A stretch of DNA of 59,599 nt from Candidatus Gastranaerophilales bacterium (GTDB lineage: Bacteria; Cyanobacteriota; Vampirovibrionia; Gastranaerophilales; Gastranaerophilaceae). Of the stretch, positions 9,537 to 18,006 are shown in pieces (positions within the stretch are counted from its first letter, which is position 1; each line of letters begins with the position of its first letter). The translations under genes and the position numbers were made by a program. Below the pieces are notes generated by a model. That model did no database searches and had not been told where the DNA came from. It saw only the letters and a list, made by a program, of their open reading frames with translations. Location of the stretch: contig CALVBY010000002.1 in the NCBI GenBank assembly GCA_944325905.1, positions 1 to 59,599 on the forward strand, written 5' to 3'.

Positions 9537-10178
9537 TTAATTATAACTTGTAACCAGCCCCTGAACTATGAGTGCCCATCCGTCAACTGCAATAAATATA
9601 AGCAATTTAAACGGCAATGATATAATCGTTGGCGATAGCATGAACATACCTAGTGCCAGTAGAATATTTGCTACTACGAGGTCAAGTACGATGAATGGTA
9701 CAAAAACGATAAATCCGATTTCAAATGATGTTTTTAATTCACTGATTATAAATGCCGGTGCTACCTGCCAAATAGTTATTTCTTCAGGCGACTTTGGCGG
9801 CTCCTTTTGCGAAAGCTCTACAAAAAACGCCAAGTCGGATTCTCTTGTTTGTTTCATCATAAATTCTTTTAACGGTTTTGAGCCTTCATTAATAGCCTCG
9901 ATCATGTTTTGATTTTTTTGGTAAGGAATCGAACCTAATTCATACATTTTAGAAAAAGTTGATCCCATTGTGTAAAAGGTTAAAATCATTGCAAGCCCGA
10001 TGATTACAATTGATGGTGGTACTTGCTGAGTTCCCATTGCTGTTTTAAGCATTGAAAAAACTATGACAAATCTTAAAAAGCTTGTCATACAGCAAAATAC
10101 AAACGGTATAAGCGAAAATATCGTCATTACTATCAGCATTTGCAAAACTGGGTTTATATCTTTTAAAACTGTGTCCAT
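9537..10178 (-). CDS. fliP: Flagellar/type III export gate protein FliP
   Basis: This 213-residue polytopic protein has the FliP/SctR signature SFLRFVIVFSMLKTAMGTQQ near 30-50 followed by VPPS, and the C-terminal segment GFIVFVPFIVLDLVVANILL. It forms the core pentamer of the export gate. The long cleaved signal peptide and periplasmic loop of many flagellar FliP proteins are short or absent, so its length is nearer SctR (about 215). The GTQQ motif and neighbouring fliO point to the flagellar branch. Confidence 0.93.
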   Translation of the reverse strand: MDTVLKDINPVLQMLIVMTIFSLIPFVFCCMTSFLRFVIVFSMLKTAMGTQQVPPSIVIIGLAMILTFYTMGSTFSKMYELGSIPYQKNQNMIEAINEGSKPLKEFMMKQTRESDLAFFVELSQKEPPKSPEEITIWQVAPAFIISELKTSFEIGFIVFVPFIVLDLVVANILLALGMFMLSPTIISLPFKLLIFIAVDGWALIVQGLVTSYN

Positions 10179-10187
10179 TTATTATCC

Positions 10188-10556
10188 TTATAATTCATTG
10201 ATTTTTTTTAGCATTTCTTTTATTACAGGTTTTTCTTTGGATTTGAAATCTACTATTACAGGCAAATCTTCAACTCCAGGTTGTTTTTCAATGCGTTGTT
10301 CCTTTGGGTTTGTATCAAGTTTTGAAATCAAACTTGTTTTATCAACGTCTGACGCAATCAAAAATCTTTCGTTGCCTGCTCGAACAACATAAAGAGTTTT
10401 TCTTGGAGCTATACTTATACATTCTTCAATTCCAAGAAAGTTTGAATTTTTACTGGTGTTATTTATGAGAAATTTTTTGTATACAAAAAGTGCAAAGCAT
10501 ATTAATCCAAGCATTGCCATTGTATATACCGTAAAATTAGCTATATATCCTCCCAT
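10188..10556 (-). CDS. fliO: Flagellar biosynthesis protein FliO-like
   Basis: This 122-residue protein has one N-terminal membrane helix (about 6-27) and a cytoplasmic domain with the FliO pattern ISIAPRKTLYVVRAGNERFL followed by IASDV. FliO helps assemble the FliP ring and is normally missing from injectisomes, so it is the best sign that this operon is flagellar-type. It sits 9 bases upstream of fliP and 12 bases after the C-ring gene. Confidence 0.82.
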   Translation of the reverse strand: MGGYIANFTVYTMAMLGLICFALFVYKKFLINNTSKNSNFLGIEECISIAPRKTLYVVRAGNERFLIASDVDKTSLISKLDTNPKEQRIEKQPGVEDLPVIVDFKSKEKPVIKEMLKKINEL

Positions 10557-10568
10557 ATTTACTCCTTA

Positions 10569-11741
10569 TTAAATATCTTCATCGTCAAGTTCAAAGTCGC
10601 TATAATCGAATTCTTCATCCTGTTGATCAGCATTTGGTGTTTCTTCTTGAATTTCTTGTGTGTTATTGTTACTTTCAAACTCTTGAGGAATTTCTTCACC
10701 AAATTCATTGTTAGGTACTGCAGCCTTTTCACCTTTTTGTTGGGCTATAACTTCTGATATTTTTACTCCGTATCTGTCATTTACAATTACAAGTTCTCCT
10801 CGAGCTATAGTTTTATCTTCAACCTTGAGAGTTACTTTGTTATCATATATTGATGTCAAGTCTACAACCATACCGTCTTCAATCTTTTTAAGTTCTCCGA
10901 GAGTTATTTTTACAGCATCAAATTCTGCATTCATTTCAACTTCGATGCTATCCCATAAGTTATTAGCTCCCATATTATTTCCTCCGTTATCATCGTCAAT
11001 AGGCGTAATTAAACCCAAGTTTGGATTCAGTTTAATTTCTTTTTCATAATCGTCTATTATAAGTGTCATTTGTTTTGTGTTGCTGTTATCAAAAACTACA
11101 ATATCTTCCTGATCAAGATTTTTTAAATCAAGCATAGTAAATCTTGTTGAACCAATTTTGATTTTTACATCAAGAGTGCTTTTGGAAAAAGTTGTATTGT
11201 CAAATTTTTCATCTTTACATTCAACGGTATCAGGGTTTAAAAGGGCTGCGGGTAGTGATACAATAAATTTTCCAAATTTAGCATCTTCAATATCTTTGAT
11301 TACAAAGGTCAAGTGTATAACGTCAAAATTTGTTCTTCGAAGCTCTGTTGCGGGTGCAGGCGATAAAAGCTTTGAAGCCATATTAAAAAGATAATCATTA
11401 AATGATGTTATAATTTTTGCTTCCAAATCTGTCATTCTGTTTAAATTGAAAGATCTGTTTGGTTTGCCTAAAACTCTGTCGAGAATTAAAGATATTGCTT
11501 TTTCGGAGCTTCTGAAAAACATATCGTATTGCTTGTCTATACGAATTTTTGTTACGAAATAAGAATCCTTATCCATCAAAGCATTAATGTTTTTGCTTAT
11601 CCCAATCATTTCAAATTTAAATCCGGGCAGGAAAAATTCATCGCAAGATTGCTGAATGACAGGTGGAAAAGTTTTCTTATACCAGTCATACTGCAAATAT
11701 AATTCTTTTGAAGCTATTGAATTTAAAGTCTGAGTACTCAT
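10569..11741 (-). CDS. C-ring protein with two SpoA-like segments (FliN/FliY/SctQ-like)
   Basis: The C-terminal half holds a clear SpoA (FliN) domain, about residues 270-335, with VKITLGELKKIEDGMVVDL and ARGELVIVNDRYGVKISEV. A less clear SpoA-like segment lies near 190-250. The N-terminal 180 residues loosely resemble the middle domain of FliM/SctQ. A tail of about 50 very acidic residues ends the protein. This start has AGGGGA five bases upstream; an ATG six codons earlier (11759) lacks such a site. No separate fliM is seen here, so one protein may do both jobs, as SctQ does. It is the first gene of the fliO-P-Q-R operon. Confidence 0.75.
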   Translation of the reverse strand: MSTQTLNSIASKELYLQYDWYKKTFPPVIQQSCDEFFLPGFKFEMIGISKNINALMDKDSYFVTKIRIDKQYDMFFRSSEKAISLILDRVLGKPNRSFNLNRMTDLEAKIITSFNDYLFNMASKLLSPAPATELRRTNFDVIHLTFVIKDIEDAKFGKFIVSLPAALLNPDTVECKDEKFDNTTFSKSTLDVKIKIGSTRFTMLDLKNLDQEDIVVFDNSNTKQMTLIIDDYEKEIKLNPNLGLITPIDDDNGGNNMGANNLWDSIEVEMNAEFDAVKITLGELKKIEDGMVVDLTSIYDNKVTLKVEDKTIARGELVIVNDRYGVKISEVIAQQKGEKAAVPNNEFGEEIPQEFESNNNTQEIQEETPNADQQDEEFDYSDFELDDEDI

Positions 11742-11834
11742 ATCTATCCCCTGCCCCATAAATACAATAGAATATTATTTATTACTTCACATCAATCATT
11801 TAATGGATATTTGTCTGATGTCTACGAATTGTAA

Positions 11835-11851
11835 TGTTAAAAATTGTTACA
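11835..11851 (+). promoter_or_regulatory. TGTWA-N7-TWACA dyad, copy 2
   Basis: TGTTAAAAATTGTTACA, one mismatch between the arms, lies 117 bp before the ATG at 11952, in the gap shared with the divergent flagellar-type operon. It could affect either direction, but spacing matches the other copies only for the plus-strand gene. Confidence 0.5.
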
Positions 11852-11951
11852 AAAAATAGTTATGTATTTAAAGATTTATCCTTTAAATTCCGTAGTACTA
11901 CATGAATACAAGGAATTTGTTACTAAGTTACGAAAGGAAATTGAAACAAAG

Positions 11952-13658
11952 ATGGGATTAGCAGCATCACAAGCGAGACTATTAACCATCACAGCCAGAA
12001 AATCAGACTGTGAGTTTCAATCTATGCGTTATTCACACGAAAAAATAGCGCTATCCAGAAGTATGACTGATTTATCTAATGAATATCAAAATTCTTTAGA
12101 ACAAACAAAACTTGTATATGACTATTATGGAACCGGTGACGAAACAACTCCATTAAGTTATGGTTTGTTAATGACACCGTCTCAATTGAATGGATATTTG
12201 CCTACTTTGATTACGGATGCATCAGGCAAGGCTGTTTTGAGTAGTCAATATGCAGCGGCTGCAAAAGCTGCAGGTATTCCGCAAGAAGGTCTTGGTTGCT
12301 TACCATCAAGTGATGTGAGAAATAAATTTATACAAGCAATGGCTGATAATGGTCTTATTACACAGCAATCAGCAGATACATATATGGGTATTCAATATGC
12401 TCAATCAATGGGTATGGGTACAACAGATTTGGTCACTACTGAAGTAAAAGAAATGACTTTATCTGAGTTGTTAGAATATTATTCTTCCGGAGAATATGGT
12501 GGAGAAACTTTATATCAGTACAACAAAGATGCTTTAAAGAGCGCATTACAAAATGGCAGATTAAATGAAGTTCAAATTAGAAATGGTGCTGAAACAAGTA
12601 ATTTGGCGGATACAAATTTATCACTAGCAGATATCATATCTGGTGATTATCAGATATTATGTAAGTTGAATTACGAAAAGAAAGATGATAGATGGAGCCA
12701 TATAGGTAGTTTAGCTACTAATCTTGGCAATTTAGATATTTGGGATTGGATGTTCTCAGAATTTGAAAGCCTTTTGAGTGTAAGTAGTGATCCAAATGTT
12801 GCTGCAGCTATTCAATATGCTGAGACACAAACAAGCAAATTATTGGATAAAGAGCAAGGGTATGCATTCCAATTGAAAGGTGAAAAAACCAAAGAAAAGT
12901 CAGGTTGGGAAGGTGTTATCAATTGTATGAATGCGGCATCCAGTCAGAAAGATGGACACACTTGGTCTGGTGCGTTATTCCAACATAGAGATGATGGTAA
13001 ATATGCAACATCTGATTATCTTGGTATAACATGTTATTACAATGATAAACCAGCAAAAAGAAATCGAGCAGACGGTGTTTCAATTGATGTAAGTAATATA
13101 GCAAAAGCTTACCTAACATACTTTGCTCAAGCTATGGAAGGTTTATCAACAAGTGAATACAAAGTTAGTGACGTTGTAAACAATAGAACAGTTGCCGATA
13201 GTCACTTAATTGATGATCAATTTGTGTTTAATATAGTAACAGAAACTGGAGTAAATACAGACCAAGCGTTAATATCAGGTTTCTATGACAGTATATTTAA
13301 CCAAATTTGTACACGTGGTTGGGTTGAAAATAACAACGTAACTGATAATGATTATATGCAAGAAATGTTAAAAACAGGTAAATTCTTCCTTGCAACTTGT
13401 GCGGATGATGGATATTACTACCAAGGTAATTATTCTACTAATACTTATATAAGAGAAATTACGGATGAAGAAGCCATTGCTAAAGCTGAGGCTAAATACA
13501 ATACAGAAAAACAAAAGTTAAACCAAAAAGAAGAAGTTTTAGACTTGAAGATGAAAAATCTTGATACCGAAATATCTTCACTAACAACAGAATATGATAC
13601 TATAAAATCAGTAATTTCTAAAAACATAGAAAAATCTTTCAAAAGATACGATGCATAA
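11952..13658 (+). CDS. MGxAAxQAR-family protein, paralogue 1 (568 aa), unknown function
   Basis: The start is the ATG of MGLAASQARLLTITARKS, chosen because GAAAGGAA precedes it at the same distance as in the two paralogues; the frame is open 36 codons further upstream. Residues 1-60 form a conserved amphipathic helical head, the last 65 residues a conserved coiled coil ending KNIEKSFKRYDA, and about 440 variable residues lie between. No Sec signal or membrane segment is seen. Conserved helical ends around a variable middle resemble flagellar axial proteins in layout, not in sequence. It is divergent from the flagellar-type operon and may be an export substrate, which is inference. Confidence 0.75.
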   Translation: MGLAASQARLLTITARKSDCEFQSMRYSHEKIALSRSMTDLSNEYQNSLEQTKLVYDYYGTGDETTPLSYGLLMTPSQLNGYLPTLITDASGKAVLSSQYAAAAKAAGIPQEGLGCLPSSDVRNKFIQAMADNGLITQQSADTYMGIQYAQSMGMGTTDLVTTEVKEMTLSELLEYYSSGEYGGETLYQYNKDALKSALQNGRLNEVQIRNGAETSNLADTNLSLADIISGDYQILCKLNYEKKDDRWSHIGSLATNLGNLDIWDWMFSEFESLLSVSSDPNVAAAIQYAETQTSKLLDKEQGYAFQLKGEKTKEKSGWEGVINCMNAASSQKDGHTWSGALFQHRDDGKYATSDYLGITCYYNDKPAKRNRADGVSIDVSNIAKAYLTYFAQAMEGLSTSEYKVSDVVNNRTVADSHLIDDQFVFNIVTETGVNTDQALISGFYDSIFNQICTRGWVENNNVTDNDYMQEMLKTGKFFLATCADDGYYYQGNYSTNTYIREITDEEAIAKAEAKYNTEKQKLNQKEEVLDLKMKNLDTEISSLTTEYDTIKSVISKNIEKSFKRYDA

Positions 13659-13686
13659 AAAATCCTCACTTAAGTGAGGATTTTTT
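13657..13686. terminator. Bidirectional intrinsic terminator
   Basis: AAAATCCTCACTT pairs with AAGTGAGGATTTT. Both flanks supply a T-run, so it serves the plus-strand paralogue and the convergent acyltransferase, whose last codons overlap it. Confidence 0.85.
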
Positions 13687-14512
13687 ATACTCCGGAAACA
13701 TCCGGCAAATCGATACTTTTTAATCGTTGTTCAATTCTTCTATACCATTTTAAATGCTGCTTGAAAAGAATTTTATAATCACTCATGTTTCCTTTTGAAA
13801 TATTTTCCATTTGGTTGTTACAAACATTTTCCATGGATTTTTCCAAAAAATGAGTAAATTCTTTTCGATCAATGTTGTGATCTGTAAGTTGAATATTTTC
13901 TCCAAATTCAACGAGAACTTCAGGTCTATTATCTCGTAAAAAACAATAATCTATTGATATAGGAATCAAATTAACTTTTCCATATTTTTTTACTGCATTT
14001 TGAGCTATGTAAGCTAATCCGGTTTGGAATTCAATTGGCCTATAATGTGGAGGTCTTATGATTCCTTGTGGAAATATGAATAAAATATTTCTTAGGTCAC
14101 TTAAAAGTTCTATAGAATATTTAAGTGCTTTCATAGCAGACTGAGGTGATTTTTTGCAAACAGAATACGCCCCGCCATGTCTTAGTAGTGGAAATCTGTT
14201 GAGTTCTTCAACCATCAAGCGTATTTCTTTGTGACAAATCCTGTGGGCAATGTTATATAAAACAATTCCGTCCCACCAATTGCAATGTGGTGCAAAAATT
14301 ATTGTTGGATATTTGTCATCACGGTTAAAATAGTTTTCTGCATTTTTATATCTAAATGCGTAAAATCTATTTTGGAGCATGTTAAAAAAGAATAAACTGG
14401 CTATAGTAAGCCAAAATTTATTTGTTTTAGCAGGCTTGAAAACCTCGTCCTTATTACGCAATTTGGTAGGAGGTATGTCTGAATATAATGGTTCTGCTGC
14501 AACTGTTTTCAT
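13685..14512 (-). CDS. PlsC-like 1-acylglycerol-3-phosphate acyltransferase family protein
   Basis: This 275-residue protein has the acyltransferase motif HCNWWD (HX4D, near 77-82) and a second block FPQGIIRPP near 150, matching the FPEGTRS-type substrate motif. A hydrophobic N-terminal segment near 30-50 could anchor it to the membrane. The family moves acyl groups onto lysophosphatidate or related lipids. The second motif has Q in place of the usual E, so the exact acceptor is uncertain. It stands alone, convergent with the preceding gene. Confidence 0.8.
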   Translation of the reverse strand: MKTVAAEPLYSDIPPTKLRNKDEVFKPAKTNKFWLTIASLFFFNMLQNRFYAFRYKNAENYFNRDDKYPTIIFAPHCNWWDGIVLYNIAHRICHKEIRLMVEELNRFPLLRHGGAYSVCKKSPQSAMKALKYSIELLSDLRNILFIFPQGIIRPPHYRPIEFQTGLAYIAQNAVKKYGKVNLIPISIDYCFLRDNRPEVLVEFGENIQLTDHNIDRKEFTHFLEKSMENVCNNQMENISKGNMSDYKILFKQHLKWYRRIEQRLKSIDLPDVSGV

Positions 14513-14645
14513 AAATCTATTTTACTCCGAGAACTATCCAAGTTAAACACTCTAATCTAACTTTTTAAGAAAACTTTACCAAATTATATATTACAGCGCT
14601 TTTCAAAATTTTGCAAGTTTATAAGATTTATAATATAATTCGGCT

Positions 14646-15029
14646 ATGGAAAAATTATCTCATAGTCAAGAAGATTATTTAGAAGAAATATATGTACAGG
14701 TTTTAAACAATGGTTTTGCAAAAGTTACTGATATAGCAAAATCTTTGAATGTTAAAAAAGCATCAGTTACGGCTGCCCTAATTCAACTTACAAATAAAGG
14801 GCTCATAAACTATTCACCTTATTCATCAATAACTTTAACATTGGATGGTGAAAAACAAGCTAAAAAAATATTAAAAAAACATAAAATATTAAATGAATTG
14901 TTCTCGGAAGTTTTAAATCTTAACGATGCTTCCCAAATTGCTTGTGAAGTAGAACATTTGATTTCTGATAAAAATGTTGAAAAAATAACAAAGTTTATTT
15001 CAAATTATAAAGCTATTATGAAAAACTAA
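14646..15029 (+). CDS. DtxR/MntR-family metal-dependent transcriptional regulator
   Basis: This 127-residue protein opens like MntR (LSHSQEDYLEEIYVQV). A winged helix-turn-helix follows at about 25-65 (TDIAKSLNVKKASVTAALIQL). A dimerisation/metal domain near 75-125 carries CEVEHLIS, the usual site of Glu/His metal ligands. It has no C-terminal SH3 domain, as in MntR and unlike DtxR. Members bind Fe or Mn and repress uptake or storage genes. Paired TTAG-N6-CTAA sites lie just downstream, before the next gene. Confidence 0.87.
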   Translation: MEKLSHSQEDYLEEIYVQVLNNGFAKVTDIAKSLNVKKASVTAALIQLTNKGLINYSPYSSITLTLDGEKQAKKILKKHKILNELFSEVLNLNDASQIACEVEHLISDKNVEKITKFISNYKAIMKN

Positions 15030-15071
15030 TTTCATCAACAAAAGGCCTTTGTATCCAGTATTAATATCCGC

Positions 15072-15135
15072 TTGACAACTTGTTATTTTTAGTATATTGT
15101 TAGTCATGTCTAACTTATTTGTTAGATAAGACTAA
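15072..15135 (+). promoter_or_regulatory. Promoter with two DtxR/MntR-like operators
   Basis: TTGACA (15072-15077) and TATATT (15093-15098) form a promoter with a short 15-base spacer; TATTGT gives 17. Two 14-base TTAG-N6-CTAA boxes lie at 15100-15113 (TTAGTCATGTCTAA) and 15122-15135 (TTAGATAAGACTAA), one covering the expected start of transcription. Together they form a larger inverted repeat whose 13-base outer arms (from 15093) are perfect. This suits repression by the regulator encoded immediately upstream. Confidence 0.65.
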
Positions 15136-15149
15136 CAATATATTGAGGG

Positions 15150-16160
15150 ATGATGAAAATACAGACACTTGCTAAATACGTGGATCAGCCGCTTGTAATA
15201 AATAAAATTAATAATCAAATGCCAAAACTTTTAATCGGATCAGGTTCAGCAATGGCTATTTATGATGCTTATAAAAATAGAAATGATAAACGCGAGAAAA
15301 ATGATTTCAAGCTTTTAAAAAACGGCATTATAGCTGCATCAATAATAGGGGCTACTTTGACTGCTGTTAAAAAATTTAAACTTATAGAAATTGAACCTGC
15401 ATCAAAGATTATTCAGGAACAAGCAAAGGCCGTAGATGAATATATTAAGAAAACAAATTTAAACGATAACTTTTTACTGTCTATACTTAATAAGTCTAAG
15501 CGAAACCACCTTTCCTTGGACGAAATTCCGGTTTTGTTTGAAAAGTTGAAAAACGATTCAAACAGAACCGTTTTATTTAAGAAATTATTTTCTGAAAATA
15601 AAAGTTTAACATCAAATGAGATTTTTTCGGAAATAAAAAGACTTTCTACATTGGGTGCTATACCTGTTGCAAGCGGCATTGCCGGTGGTATAATTGCAGA
15701 TACGGTTACGGCTACTTCTTCTTCCAAAGGAAATGCAAATAAAATTAAAGAGGGATTTTATCAATATTTTGCAAACATATTTTTATGTAATGTTGGAGCA
15801 GGAACTGCACTGTTTTGCTTGGAAAAATTACATAAACTAGGCATAGTAAAGAATTTGTCACCCACAAAAAAAATGTTGACTATTATGGCTGGAATAACAG
15901 CAATGGGGATTGTTGGGGGAAGTTATATTGCTAATTTTTTGAGTAAAAAAATTATAAATCCAATTTTTGCACAGAAAAAGGAGCGTGGTATATATTCTGA
16001 GCGTAAGCCAGAACCTCTGGATATAGCCTTGCATGCTGATGATATTGCTACTGCGGGAGTGTTGTCAGGGGTGAAATGGATTGAGCCTATGCTCCCTGTT
16101 ATGTATTTTATCTCAGGATATAGGGCCGGAAATGGTTATAGAAATGTAACAAAAGAATGA
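15150..16160 (+). CDS. Membrane protein of unknown function behind metal-type operators
   Basis: The protein has 336 residues (335 if the second ATG at 15153 is used, which is better spaced from GAGGG). Hydrophobic segments lie near 25-42, 58-75, 168-190, 205-225 and 243-268. The region near 95-165 is charged and helical. No known transporter motif was recognised, though the operators just upstream suggest control by metal. The C-terminus is near a further hydrophobic segment (WIEPMLPVMYFISGYRAG). It is followed 70 bases later by the HNH-like gene. Confidence 0.7.
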   Translation: MMKIQTLAKYVDQPLVINKINNQMPKLLIGSGSAMAIYDAYKNRNDKREKNDFKLLKNGIIAASIIGATLTAVKKFKLIEIEPASKIIQEQAKAVDEYIKKTNLNDNFLLSILNKSKRNHLSLDEIPVLFEKLKNDSNRTVLFKKLFSENKSLTSNEIFSEIKRLSTLGAIPVASGIAGGIIADTVTATSSSKGNANKIKEGFYQYFANIFLCNVGAGTALFCLEKLHKLGIVKNLSPTKKMLTIMAGITAMGIVGGSYIANFLSKKIINPIFAQKKERGIYSERKPEPLDIALHADDIATAGVLSGVKWIEPMLPVMYFISGYRAGNGYRNVTKE

Positions 16161-16230
16161 TTATTAGCTATAAAATAGCAAAAAAAAACTTTTTTGAGTT
16201 TTGTTCTGTGTAAAAGATTTTGATAAGCGT

Positions 16231-17751
16231 ATGAATATAATATTTTCTACCCCGCAAAATATATCATTTACAAATCGCACTTCGCCCAAAAAATATCAAA
16301 ATTTGTCCGGTGTTGAAAACTTGCCGTGCGCTATCTGCGGAAATAGAATGTATACTAAAAAAGAGTTGGAATATATTCTTGATAGCTTTACACCAAGTAT
16401 TGCTTCTGTTTTCAAAGATAAGGAATTCGAGAGTTATAAAGATACGAATGCATATTCTCTTTTAAAGGAGCTTGCTAAAAAACATCCAAAAACACCTATT
16501 AAAAATGCCGTAAAGGACGAGGATTTTACAATTAAGTTTCAATTTCTACCTGAATATACTCAACAAGTTATAACTGAAATTGTAGCAAAGGCATCAAAAA
16601 ATAAAATAATTGCAGCCAATGTTATTAAAAAGATTGAGAAGTTAAAACCAGCATTTGGAGAAGAAGAAGTTGATATCTTTAATGCTCTAAAAAAATATGC
16701 GGAAAAATATCCTGACAAATCTTTTTCAGAAATTTTTAGTTTATCTGAAGTTTACCAAACTCATTTAGAAAATATAAGAAGCTATAAGAGTAGCAGATTT
16801 CCAAAAGTTAATGAAATAATGGAAAATATTAGAACTTTGGGGAAACAGCTTCCTGTTGAAGAACAAGATGAGTTAAGTATTATAGAGAATGAAGTTGTCA
16901 GACCCTTGATAGATAGAATATTTTTCAATCCATACTTGCGTAATAAGAACAAAGAAATATTGACCGATATCTATACTGGTGAGCAATTATACAGAGAAAA
17001 TTACGCTTATAGGACATTAACTAAAAAAATCAATATTTTAAGTCAATACGAAGATTTGCGTAAGCATTCGTCAAACCCAAAAGTAATGGCTAAAATTTGT
17101 GAATTGGCTAAAGAGCTTCCTTTTGAAACAAGGTTAGTTGATTTTTTCATATTAGATGCCGCTAAAAATCATAAATCCGACAGGGATATTATTTGGGACT
17201 TATTGAGTAGAGTCGTAAATTCTTACGATCATATTATTCCAAGATCAAAAGACGGCTCAAATGATTTGTCTAACGGGCTTAGAGTCCACAAATACTGCAA
17301 TGAAGAACGTGATGTTATACCATACTCGATTTTTAGTATGTACAAAGTTGGCTTGAATGAGAATATTCAAAAACAGATTTCAAAAATTGCCAGTCTAATA
17401 ACCAATGAAAAGCTTCTTAATAGTGACGAATATCCTACTTCAGTGAGGGAAACATTATTGGAAGCATCTGATGGTAGAATAATAATTGATACGGATAGTT
17501 TTGTTAAAAATTACCAGAATATGATTGCTAAAAAAGCTAAAGGTATAAATGAAAGCAAAGAAAGACTCTTTGCGATTGTGGAACATTATAGGAAAATTAA
17601 TAATTCAATAAGTGAAAAGATTGAAGATTTGACAAAAGAAATAGAAGAATTGAAAGAAAATAAGAAAACAAATAAAAAATTGATTAAAAATGCACACAAG
17701 TGTCTAGAAGTTCTTATGCATGAGGAAATTAAGTTAGAAAAAAAAATATGA
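16231..17751 (+). CDS. HNH endonuclease-like protein with long insertion between zinc knuckles
   Basis: This 506-residue protein has an N-terminal CAIC knuckle (about 33-36) and, near 330-362, an HNH-like core: DHIIPRSKDGSNDLSNGL, then HKYCNEERD. In usual HNH proteins the two zinc knuckles are tens of residues apart; here about 300 mostly helical residues lie between, and the second knuckle reads HxxC rather than CxxC. The last 80 residues are a lysine-rich coiled coil. The ATG at 16231 is preferred over a TTG ten codons earlier. Nuclease activity is inferred from the motif; no immunity or target partner is seen. Confidence 0.65.
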   Translation: MNIIFSTPQNISFTNRTSPKKYQNLSGVENLPCAICGNRMYTKKELEYILDSFTPSIASVFKDKEFESYKDTNAYSLLKELAKKHPKTPIKNAVKDEDFTIKFQFLPEYTQQVITEIVAKASKNKIIAANVIKKIEKLKPAFGEEEVDIFNALKKYAEKYPDKSFSEIFSLSEVYQTHLENIRSYKSSRFPKVNEIMENIRTLGKQLPVEEQDELSIIENEVVRPLIDRIFFNPYLRNKNKEILTDIYTGEQLYRENYAYRTLTKKINILSQYEDLRKHSSNPKVMAKICELAKELPFETRLVDFFILDAAKNHKSDRDIIWDLLSRVVNSYDHIIPRSKDGSNDLSNGLRVHKYCNEERDVIPYSIFSMYKVGLNENIQKQISKIASLITNEKLLNSDEYPTSVRETLLEASDGRIIIDTDSFVKNYQNMIAKKAKGINESKERLFAIVEHYRKINNSISEKIEDLTKEIEELKENKKTNKKLIKNAHKCLEVLMHEEIKLEKKI

Positions 17752-17828
17752 AAATATGTTGGGACAATTCTAAAAAATAGTAAAATATTTATTTACAAAA
17801 GTAAGCAATTGTTTGACATGATTTTTCC

Positions 17829-17916
17829 GTTATTTTAAGATTTTTTTAAGGGGAAATGGAGTGAATATCTTCAGCTGTAGCCGCAACCGTAAAAGCCGGA
17901 ACACTCGAGAAATAAC
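17829..17916 (+). promoter_or_regulatory. Cobalamin riboswitch-like aptamer
   Basis: The core follows the cobalamin element order: GGGAA (17852), GTGAAT, AGCTG, then GCCGCAACCGTAA (about 17879-17892). A degenerate B12-box-like AAGCCGGAACACTCG follows. GTTATTTT (17829-17836) and GAAATAAC (17909-17916) can close it as P1. A small hairpin, ATCCA...TGGAT, comes next. Recognised by eye; a covariance-model search is needed. Known members turn genes off when B12 is bound. The expected P2/P3 extensions are short, so this could be a variant or a decayed copy. Confidence 0.6.
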
Positions 17917-17961
17917 ATTATCCACGTGCTGTTTGGATGTGTGATGAATTTCTTCAGGTTG

Positions 17962-18005
17962 TCCTCTTATGATTACTCAAAAATTTGAATCAAAGAGGAT
18001 TTTTT
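17962..18005 (+). terminator. Terminator/SD-sequestering hairpin of the riboswitch
   Basis: TCCTCTT plus TGATT pair with AATCA plus AAGAGGA (17988-17999), with one bulged base and a 13-base loop, followed by six T. The 3' arm contains AGAGGA, the ribosome binding site for the ATG at 18007, so the hairpin could stop transcription or block translation. GGTTGT (17958-17963) next to the 5' arm could instead pair with GCAACC in the aptamer core, giving a plausible switch. Confidence 0.7.
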
Positions 18006-18006
18006 G

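Noticed and set aside
7884-11741. The export operon as an injectisome (type III secretion system)
   Set aside because: A FliO-like gene is present and no injectisome needle, ATPase or translocon genes are seen; the flagellar-type reading is simpler, though the C-ring protein is SctQ-like.
11844-11951. Longer N-terminus for paralogue 1 starting at 11844
   Set aside because: The regulon dyad lies there and the conserved family start with its GAAAGGAA site is at 11952.
17813-17841. TTGACA-N17-TAAGAT as promoter of the riboswitch transcript
   Set aside because: Its transcript would start near 17848, inside the P1 arm at 17829-17836, and so conflicts with the aptamer; a promoter further up is more likely.
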